From Deltaproteobacteria bacterium (lineage in GTDB: Bacteria; Myxococcota_A; UBA9160; JAFDET01): a DNA stretch of 11,251 nucleotides. The notes beneath the pieces were generated by a model that did no database searches, was not told where the DNA came from, and worked only from the letters and a program-made list of their open reading frames with translations. The DNA is taken from contig JAFDET010000116.1 in NCBI GenBank assembly GCA_019310195.1, positions 1-11,251 of the forward strand. The letters run 5' to 3'. Shown piece after piece: positions 1 to 5,593 of this stretch (positions are counted from its first letter, which is position 1; the number at the start of each line of letters is the position of its first letter). The position numbers and the translations under genes were made by a program.

Positions 1-264
1 GCGATCGCGCGCGACCGCGCCAGCGGGGCTCTCGGAGCGGGCGGCGGCGTGGACGCGCGCCAACAGGTCGCCCGGCACCTCCGGCTCCGGGACCCCGCGC
101 AGGGCCGAATCGACGCCTTCCAGCTCTCTGAGACGCGACGCCGCTTCCGGCGAACGCTCGAGACGCGCACGCAGCGCGGCCTCGGCCGCGGCATCCAGCT
201 CTCCGTCCAGCAGGGCCGACAGCGCTTCGTCCAACTGCGAGTCGCGGGGGTCGCGCTCACTCAT
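1..264 (-). CDS. Anti-sigma factor-like protein, N-terminal part (runs off the left edge)
   Basis: The first 88 residues are visible; the gene continues beyond position 1. The ATG at 264 overlaps the stop of the sigma gene as ATGA and is preceded at 5 nt by GGAGGAG, so the two are probably translationally coupled. The protein opens acidic (MSERDPRDSQLDEAL), followed by a short helical core with LLDGELDAAAEAALRARLE and then SPEAASRLRELEGVDSAL. This LxDGELxxxExxxLxxxL pattern is characteristic of the N-terminal sigma-binding domain of ECF anti-sigma factors (the RseA-N/zinc-finger anti-sigma type). The visible part has no Cys and no His until residue 74, so the HxxxCxxC zinc site of ZAS-type anti-sigmas is absent. 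Any transmembrane segment would lie in the missing part. The role as a membrane-held inhibitor of the adjacent sigma factor is inferred from the domain pattern and gene order. Confidence 0.75.
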   Translation of the reverse strand, partial: MSERDPRDSQLDEALSALLDGELDAAAEAALRARLERSPEAASRLRELEGVDSALRGVPEPEVPGDLLARVHAAARSESPAGAVARDR

Positions 265-842
265 ACGGTCTCCTCCACGGGAAGCTGCCGGGCCAGGGCC
301 GCGCGTGCCCGGTGCACCAGTGCCTTCACCGATTTCTCCGTCGTCCCCAACGCTTCGGCCACCTCGGCGTAGGAGAGTCCTTCGACCGCGGACAGCCACA
401 GCGCGCTGCGCTGCCGGTCCGGAAGCTCCTGGAGCGCCCGATCCACCGCGCCGCCCACCCGACGCGCGTGGGCCACGCGCTCCGCACTGGGCTCGTTCCC
501 GGCCAGGCGGATCGCAACGCCCTGCTCCCCATCGGTGCTCTCGTGGGGACGGCGCCGGTGGGGACGACGCAGCTCGTTCAACGCAACGTTGGTCGCGATG
601 CGGTAGAGCCAGGTCGAAAAACGCGCTTCGGGCCGATAGCTTTCGCGTGCACGGAAGACCCGCACGAAGACCTCCTGGGCCAGCTCCTCGGCCGAAGCCG
701 CATCCCGCAGCATGCGGTCCAGGTAGCGCATGACGCGGGACGCCCAGCGGCCGAAGAGCGCGTCGAAGGCGGCGGTGTCGCCGTCGCGAAACGCCAGCAT
801 CAGGCGGACGTCTTCGTCCTCGACGCGCACCCCGGCCTCCAT
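261..842 (-). CDS. ECF-family RNA polymerase sigma factor (sigma-70 family)
   Basis: A 193-aa protein with the two-domain ECF layout. Sigma region 2 covers about residues 24-94, with the helix AEELAQEVFVRVFRA and the promoter-melting/-10 segment FSTWLYRIATNVALNELRR. Region 4 covers about residues 131-184, with the helix-turn-helix LSYAEVAEALGTTEKSVKAL followed by HRARAAL. The linker is basic (RRPHRRRPH). It would direct RNA polymerase to a small regulon and be held inactive by the anti-sigma-like product of the overlapping downstream gene. I chose the ATG at 842; a GTG at 866 in the same frame adds eight residues (MASGVQGS) that are not part of the sigma fold. Neither start has a strong Shine-Dalgarno sequence; AAGG lies just upstream of the ATG. 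The regulon and inducing signal cannot be read from this window. Confidence 0.93.
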   Translation of the reverse strand: MEAGVRVEDEDVRLMLAFRDGDTAAFDALFGRWASRVMRYLDRMLRDAASAEELAQEVFVRVFRARESYRPEARFSTWLYRIATNVALNELRRPHRRRPHESTDGEQGVAIRLAGNEPSAERVAHARRVGGAVDRALQELPDRQRSALWLSAVEGLSYAEVAEALGTTEKSVKALVHRARAALARQLPVEETV

Positions 843-848
843 CGAACC

Positions 849-876
849 TTGAACCCCCGAAGCCACAGAAGGTTCC
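849..876 (-). promoter_or_regulatory. Possible ECF-type promoter for the sigma/anti-sigma pair
   Basis: On the minus strand GGAACC (876-871) is followed after 16 bp by GTTCAA (854-849). GGAAC is the usual -35 core of many ECF sigma promoters, and the spacing to the second element is normal. This would fit self-activation of the sigma gene, with transcription starting at or very near the ATG at 842. The -10 assignment is weak because ECF -10 elements vary, and GC-rich sequence gives GGAAC by chance, so this is a suggestion only. Confidence 0.22.
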
Positions 877-888
877 GTTCCCCTGGGG

Positions 889-990
889 GAGCAACTAAGG
901 GGACAGTCCCTTTAGTTTCGCACGTGTGAACAGCTGGCCTTGCGCACCTCGCCAACCGTGAAACTAAAGGGACTGTCCCCTTAGTTGCTC
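889..990. repeat. 31-bp perfect inverted repeat with 40-bp spacer (MITE/REP-like element)
   Basis: The left arm at 889-919 and the right arm at 960-990 are exact reverse complements over 31 bp; the spacer is 920-959. The arm begins GAGCAACTAAGGGGACAG at its outer end. Each arm also contains its own near-palindrome centred on GGGAC-N-GTCCC (897-913 and 966-982), so either a long cruciform/hairpin or two small hairpins can form. The element occupies most of the gap between the hydrolase and the sigma gene, and its right arm contributes two bases of the hydrolase TGA stop (989-991). The AT-richer arms differ from the surrounding coding DNA. It could be a miniature transposable element, a REP-type element moved by a tyrosine (Y1/RAYT) transposase elsewhere in the genome, or a terminator-like structure. 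No transposase is encoded here. The repeat itself is certain; its nature is inferred. Confidence 0.9.
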
Positions 991-1801
991 AAGCCAGGTC
1001 GGCGAGGAAGTGGAGGACGGCGGCGTTGAGGGCGTCGGCTGCTTCGATGTTGCTGATGTGGCCCGCGTCCCGCAGCACCAGCTTGCTGGCCTTGGGCAGC
1101 TTGGCCTCCATCACGTCGGCCGCGCGCAGGTAGGCGGCGTCGTGCTCGCCCACCAGGACCAGGGCCGGGGCCTCGATCCGCGGCAGATCGTCGATCACGC
1201 ACGGCGCCGGGCCGGCCACGCGACGCCCGAACTCGGCCACGGCCACCGGGTCCTGGGCCTCGATGGCACGCGCCGCCGCCTGGGCGGCGGGTAGCTCCGG
1301 ATCGCGGCCGATCGCGGTGGCAGCGGCCTTGCCGCGGGTCAGCACCGTCATGCCGCGCTCGCACAGGATCGATCCGGTCTTCTCCACCTGGGCCTGCCAG
1401 CGCGCGGCGGCTTCCGGGTTCTTGAAGCCGGGTCCGCTGTCCAGCAGCAGCAGGCCGCGCACGCGCTCCGGGTGCCTCAGGGCGAAGTGAAGGGAGACCA
1501 GGCCGCCCAACGAGAGCCCGCCCACCACGGCCGGCTGACCGGGCGCGGCGTGGTCCAGGACACGCCCCAGGTCGTCGATCACCTGCTCGATCCCGTAGGA
1601 CTCCGGATCGCCCGCCTCCGAGCGGCCGTGGCTGCGGTAGTCCCAGAGGATCACCCGGGCGCCACCGGCCACCAGGGGCTCGACCTGCGGGCGGAAGTTC
1701 TCGTGGGTGGTGGCGAACGCGCACGAGAAGACCACGGGGATGCCGTCGCCGTGCGCCTCCACGTAGAGGCGAACGCCGTCGCCGGCTTCGACCGTGCTCA
1801 C
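989..1801 (-). CDS. Alpha/beta-fold hydrolase
   Basis: A 270-aa protein of normal size for the single-domain alpha/beta hydrolase family. The nucleophile elbow is GLSLGG, with Ser97 inside VVGGLSLGGLVSL. The acid is probably Asp221 in LVLVGEHD, and the catalytic His248 lies in DAGHISNIE. After strand 3 the usual HG oxyanion motif is replaced by SCAF (residues 26-29). DYRSHGRS (54-61) matches the conserved D-xRG-GxS loop of the family, seen in enol-lactonases, esterases and haloperoxidase-like members. The substrate cannot be told from sequence. Translation starts at GTG 1801, overlapping the stop of the SRPBCC gene as GTGA, with GGAGG 10 nt upstream, so it is the last gene of the sppA unit. 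Its stop codon runs into the right arm of the 889-990 inverted repeat, which may have been inserted there. Confidence 0.93.
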   Translation of the reverse strand: MSTVEAGDGVRLYVEAHGDGIPVVFSCAFATTHENFRPQVEPLVAGGARVILWDYRSHGRSEAGDPESYGIEQVIDDLGRVLDHAAPGQPAVVGGLSLGGLVSLHFALRHPERVRGLLLLDSGPGFKNPEAAARWQAQVEKTGSILCERGMTVLTRGKAAATAIGRDPELPAAQAAARAIEAQDPVAVAEFGRRVAGPAPCVIDDLPRIEAPALVLVGEHDAAYLRAADVMEAKLPKASKLVLRDAGHISNIEAADALNAAVLHFLADLA

Positions 1802-2226
1802 GCCGACGCCGCCTCCAAACGCTCACGCAGGGCGTCGGCCATGGCCTCGATCTGGTCCTGCATCGGGCCCTTGATGGCGAACTCGGGCACCAGCGCCTTG
1901 GTTCGGCCCTCCATCTGGATGGCGACCCGCGTTCCGGTCCCACGCTCGTCGAAGCTCACCTCGCCGCGCAGCTCGCGCCACACGTTGCCGTCGCAGACCT
2001 TCTCGAAGCGGACGTTTCCATCCATGAGAAAGTCGAAGTGAAAGGTGACCTCGCCCTCGCGCCCGAGGGCCCGGTAGTGCGAGCGGGTGGTGATGCGGTC
2101 TCCCTGCTTCTCCACGACCTCGGTCTGCGAGTCCGGGAAGAGGCCGACCAGCGTGTCCTCGTGGGCCACCACCTCGACGGCGGTATCGCGAGGACAGGCG
2201 ACGTCGAAACGCCGCTCGAGCTTCAT
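1798..2226 (-). CDS. SRPBCC (START/Bet v1-like) family protein
   Basis: A 142-aa protein. The ATG at 2226 shares one base with the sppA stop (TAATG) and has GGAG about 8 nt upstream. The frame stays open much further upstream, but that part is only the shadow of sppA. The sequence has the SRPBCC outline: an N-terminal strand MKLERRFDVACPRDTAVEVV in which the substrate-pocket helix begins, alternating antiparallel strands (DRITTRSHYRAL, EVTFHFDFLMDG, GTRVAIQMEGRT), and a long C-terminal helix (about residues 119-140). Such proteins form a hydrophobic cavity that binds lipids, polyketides or other apolar ligands; some are cyclases or carriers. No catalytic residues can be assigned. There is no signal peptide, so it is probably cytoplasmic. 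Overlap with both neighbours implies coordinated expression with sppA and the hydrolase, but does not establish a shared pathway. Confidence 0.85.
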   Translation of the reverse strand: MKLERRFDVACPRDTAVEVVAHEDTLVGLFPDSQTEVVEKQGDRITTRSHYRALGREGEVTFHFDFLMDGNVRFEKVCDGNVWRELRGEVSFDERGTGTRVAIQMEGRTKALVPEFAIKGPMQDQIEAMADALRERLEAASA

Positions 2227-3938
2227 TACCGGATCTCCACCGCCAGGGGCGGAAGCAGCGCCGGCGCCCCGACGGGGATTCCTTCCAGCCACGCGATCGC
2301 CGTGCGCGCGGCGCCCGGCAGCGGCAGCTCGGGCCCGACCGCCCGCGCCACGGCGCCCTGGAGCATGCCCGCCAGCTGCTCCGGGAGCGACGCCGGAGGC
2401 GGGTACACGGTGAGCGCCACGTCCGCGTCGGGGTCCAGGCCGAGCTTCTCGCGCAGGCCCGCCACGGCGGCATAGATGCCTCCGAGCTCGTCCACCAGGC
2501 CGTGCTCCCAGGCCTGTGCGCCGGTCCACACCCGACCGCGCCCCACGGCGTCGATTGCCCCGCGATCCATCCCGCGCCCGGCCTCGACACGGTCCAGGAA
2601 GAGCTGGTAGGTGCCCTCGACCTCGTCCCCCAGGCGCTTGCGGTCCTCGGCGTCCAGGGTCTGGGACAGGGTGAAGAGCCGGGCGTTGTCGCCCCGGGTG
2701 AGAACCTCGAAGCCGATGCCCAGCTTCTCGTAGAGGCCGCTCAGCACCGGGCGCATCATCACGACGCCGATGGATCCGGTGATCGTGCCCGGCTGGGAGT
2801 AGATCGCGTCGGCCCCGCAGGCCACGTAGTAGCCGCCGGACGCCGCCACGTCCGAGAAGGACACCACCAGCGGCTTCTTCTCGCGCGCCAGCTGGGTGGC
2901 GTGCCACACCGCGTCCGACGCCAACGCCGAGCCGCCCGGGCTGTCGATGCGGAAGAGGATCGCGGCCACGGAATCGTCTTCGGCGGCCTCCTCGATGTTG
3001 CGAGCCACGGCACGGCCGGCCAGGACCGGATCCCCGCGGCGCGTGCGGTCCGCGTCGCCGGTCACCACGTTGCCGCTGCCGTAGACCAACGCCACGATGG
3101 CCTGGGGCTCGAAGTCGCCGAAGGGCTCCACCAGCGCCCACTCGTCGGACTCGATCACGGTGCGCTCGGCGCCCAGGTCGTCGAGCACGTCGGAGAGGAA
3201 GCCCATCTTGTCCACCAGGCCTGCCGCGATCAGCTCGTCGGGCGACGCCGGCGACTGGGCGATGAAGCGCCGCAGGTCGGCCTCCTCCAGGCCCCGGGCC
3301 TCGGCGATGCCGCCGACGAACTGATCATCGATCGAGTCCAGCAGCCAGTTGGCCATGTCCCGAGCCGGCTCGGACATCGAGCGCCCGGCCAGGAAGTCGG
3401 CCGCCGTCTTGTGCGGGCCCACGCGCTCCACCTCGATCTCGACGCCCAGCTTCTCGAAGAATCCGCCCAGGAAGAGGTACTCGGCCGCCAGCCCGACGAA
3501 GGGAATGCGCGTCCCCGGCGAGACCCAGATCGTTTCCGCCGCGGACGCCATGTAGTACTCGGCGTTGGCCCCGATCGGCTCCACCTCGACGTAGGCCACG
3601 GTTTTCTTGCCCGCCTCGCGCAGGCGCAGCAGCGCATCGCGAACTTCCTGCGCCTTGGCCCAGCCCATCCGCGACGGGCCGATCCGCAGCACCACCGCGT
3701 GCAGCCGCGGGTCCCGCTCGGCCTTGCGGAGCTGGGAGTAGAGGCGCAGCAGCGGGGTCTTCGTCCCGCCCAGCAGGCGGGCGATCAGCGGCGGCTCCGG
3801 AGCCTCGACGTACTCGCCGCCCACATCGAGCACCAGCACGCTGCCGTCCGCGACATCCGGGCCGCGTGCAGCGAAGAGCCAGTTGAGAACGAGCCCCGCC
3901 AGCAACACCAGCAGGAGCACACGGACGAATGAACGCAT
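2226..3938 (-). CDS. sppA: Signal peptide peptidase SppA, long (67K) form
   Basis: A 570-aa membrane-anchored serine protease that degrades cleaved signal peptides and other membrane fragments at the outer face of the cytoplasmic membrane. The length matches the two-domain 67K form of Gram-negative bacteria rather than the short 36K form. A single N-terminal transmembrane anchor spans about residues 4-24. Two tandem ClpP/crotonase-like S49 domains follow. The general-base lysine expected in the N-terminal domain is Lys177 in VGPHKTAADFL, and the nucleophile in the C-terminal domain is Ser367 in SDVAASGGYYVA, which gives the Ser/Lys dyad. The segment RIDSPGGSALASD (330-342) is the conserved S49 glycine-rich loop, and TITGSIGVV (385-393) is also typical. 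The ATG at 3938 has GGAGG 4 nt upstream (3947-3943). It leads the sppA-SRPBCC-hydrolase unit and is divergent from the thiolase gene. Confidence 0.95.
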   Translation of the reverse strand: MRSFVRVLLLVLLAGLVLNWLFAARGPDVADGSVLVLDVGGEYVEAPEPPLIARLLGGTKTPLLRLYSQLRKAERDPRLHAVVLRIGPSRMGWAKAQEVRDALLRLREAGKKTVAYVEVEPIGANAEYYMASAAETIWVSPGTRIPFVGLAAEYLFLGGFFEKLGVEIEVERVGPHKTAADFLAGRSMSEPARDMANWLLDSIDDQFVGGIAEARGLEEADLRRFIAQSPASPDELIAAGLVDKMGFLSDVLDDLGAERTVIESDEWALVEPFGDFEPQAIVALVYGSGNVVTGDADRTRRGDPVLAGRAVARNIEEAAEDDSVAAILFRIDSPGGSALASDAVWHATQLAREKKPLVVSFSDVAASGGYYVACGADAIYSQPGTITGSIGVVMMRPVLSGLYEKLGIGFEVLTRGDNARLFTLSQTLDAEDRKRLGDEVEGTYQLFLDRVEAGRGMDRGAIDAVGRGRVWTGAQAWEHGLVDELGGIYAAVAGLREKLGLDPDADVALTVYPPPASLPEQLAGMLQGAVARAVGPELPLPGAARTAIAWLEGIPVGAPALLPPLAVEIR

Positions 3939-3973
3939 TCAACCTCCGGAGAACGTCCGGGGGAACGCTAGGC

Positions 3974-3979
3974 TATCAT
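3974..3979 (+). promoter_or_regulatory. Possible -10 element placing transcription start at the thiolase ATG (leaderless)
   Basis: The 49-bp gap between sppA and the thiolase gene contains TATCAT at 3974-3979, a reasonable -10 hexamer. Transcription starting about 7-9 nt after it would begin at or next to the ATG at 3988. No Shine-Dalgarno sequence precedes that ATG, while a perfect AAGGAGGT lies inside the gene at 3994-4001. No good -35 is visible. The idea of a leaderless transcript is inferred from this spacing. Confidence 0.25.
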
Positions 3980-3987
3980 GCCGCGCC

Positions 3988-5589
3988 ATGCCCAAGGAGG
4001 TCTACGTCGCGGGCGTCGGCCTGACGAAGGTCGACCTCACTGGACGAATCTTCGCCACGGTCTTCGACCTCTTCGCCGAGGCGTGCCAGCGCGCCCTCGA
4101 GGACTGCCCGGTCCGCTCCTTCGACGCCCTGCAGATTGGGATCATGGGCACCGAGGAGTTCGAGAACCGGGCGAACCTTGCGGCCAAGGTGGCCGATCGC
4201 CTCGGGCTCGTGGGAATTCCCGCGGTGCGCAGCGAGACGGCATCGTCGTCGGGCGCCGCCGCCTTCCACGAGGCCTACTACAAGGTGGCGTCGGGCGAGT
4301 GCGAGAGCGTGCTGGTCCTGGCCGGTGAGCGGATGAAAACCGTGACCACCGAGATGGCCACGACCATCATGTCGAAAACCGTGGACCCGGTGGAGCGGCG
4401 CTTCGGGTTCACCATGCCGGCGCTCATCGCCCTGGTCACCCAGGCCTGGCTGCGCGAGCGCAAGATCCGCGGCGAGCGGGTGTCCGACCTGCTGTCGCGC
4501 CTGATGGTGCGGGCCCACGCGCTGGGCGCGGAGAACCCCCTGGCCGCTTTCTACGGGCGTCCCGAGCCCCTGGCGTCCTGGTTCGACGAGGAGCGCAACC
4601 TGCCGGTGGCCACGCCGCTTACGCGCAAGGACTGCTCTCCGATCTGCGACGGCGCGGCCGCGGTGATCCTCACCTCGCGCCCGCAGCCGGTGCGGGTCGC
4701 GGGGATCGGGTCCGCCACCGAGACCTCGTCGATCCTGGACCGCCGCGAGCTGGGCTGCCTCGAGGCGACCCGCCAGGCCGCACGGGTGGCCTACTGGCGT
4801 GCGGGCATCGCCGACCCCCGCGACGTGCCCGGACTGGTGGTCGAGGCTCACGACGCGTTCAACAGCCTGCTGCCCATCAGCGTAATGGACTTGGGCCTGG
4901 CCGCGCCCGACGCCGTGGTGGAGATGCTCGTGGGCGACACCCGGGAGGAGCCCGCGCATCCGCTGGAGCATCCGGTGAGCGGTGTGGCCGGCAGCGTGCC
5001 CATCAACCTCTCCGGCGGGCTCAAGGCGCGCGGGCACCCGGTCGGGGGTACGGGCCTGTTCCAGATCGCCGAGACCTATCTCCAGATCACCGAGCGGTTT
5101 CCCAACCCGCGCGCCCAGGTGCGCGGCGCCAGCATGGGGCTGGCGCACTCCATCGGCGGGCCGGGCAACAACGTCTACGTGACGTTGTTGGAGACCACCG
5201 GGTCGAGGAGACGCCGCGCCGAGGTCCCGCCGCCGCGAATCCACTTCGAGCCCCGGGTCCCGAGCGCCCAGGAAGAGGACGCGGCCAGCCTGCACGGCGC
5301 CCGGGCGGTGGTGGAAGGCGCCACCTCGATCTTCGTGACCGGAGAGGAGGGGGCCCAACCCGTGCACGTGGCGCTGCTGCGCATCGCCGGACGGCGGGTC
5401 TTCGCCACCCTGGATCACGCGCCCGCGGAGGACGAGCCGCTGGAGGATCTGCTTGCGGGTCGGCGGGTGCGGCTGCTGGTGAAGGACGACGGCGGGCAAT
5501 ACTTCCAGATCCCCCGCGGCCGCAGCTTCGACCTGGGACGCGTCGTCAAGTCGATTCGCGAGCGCGTGACCGGCGGCGAGGTCGCTTGA
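3988..5589 (+). CDS. Thiolase-superfamily protein with C-terminal DUF35/OB-like extension; Ser at the nucleophile position
   Basis: A 533-aa protein. Residues 1-405 form a thiolase fold of the SCP2/acetyl-CoA acetyltransferase-like branch: KEVYVAGVGLTKVD at the N-terminus, YYKVASGECESVLVLAGERM (97-116), EAHDAF with His288, and ARGHPVGGTG with His350, the usual GHPxGxTG active-site motif. At the position of the acylated Cys the sequence reads ETASSSGAAA (83-92), with Ser86 where ENACASG-type thiolases have Cys. The second Cys region reads AHSIGGPGNN with His387, as in SCP2-type members. Residues about 415-525 are an added domain, predicted beta-rich (VHVALLRIAGRRVFATLDHA, RRVRLLVKDD), resembling the DUF35/OB partner proteins of such thiolases. 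It may therefore be a CoA-thioester lyase/aldolase-like or acyl-binding enzyme rather than a true thiolase. The start is ATG 3988; the frame is open further upstream, but that part overlaps sppA. A GT-C gene follows after 4 bp. Confidence 0.88.
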   Translation: MPKEVYVAGVGLTKVDLTGRIFATVFDLFAEACQRALEDCPVRSFDALQIGIMGTEEFENRANLAAKVADRLGLVGIPAVRSETASSSGAAAFHEAYYKVASGECESVLVLAGERMKTVTTEMATTIMSKTVDPVERRFGFTMPALIALVTQAWLRERKIRGERVSDLLSRLMVRAHALGAENPLAAFYGRPEPLASWFDEERNLPVATPLTRKDCSPICDGAAAVILTSRPQPVRVAGIGSATETSSILDRRELGCLEATRQAARVAYWRAGIADPRDVPGLVVEAHDAFNSLLPISVMDLGLAAPDAVVEMLVGDTREEPAHPLEHPVSGVAGSVPINLSGGLKARGHPVGGTGLFQIAETYLQITERFPNPRAQVRGASMGLAHSIGGPGNNVYVTLLETTGSRRRRAEVPPPRIHFEPRVPSAQEEDAASLHGARAVVEGATSIFVTGEEGAQPVHVALLRIAGRRVFATLDHAPAEDEPLEDLLAGRRVRLLVKDDGGQYFQIPRGRSFDLGRVVKSIRERVTGGEVA

Positions 5590-5593
5590 GCGC

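Noticed and set aside
2227..3141. Upstream open extension of the SRPBCC frame into sppA
   Set aside because: The extension is Arg/Gly-rich shadow sequence; the fold starts at the ATG at 2226, coupled to the sppA stop.
2502..3932. Long plus-strand open frame (476 aa) opposite sppA
   Set aside because: Shadow frame rich in His, Gly, Arg and Leu; sppA on the other strand has full catalytic motifs.
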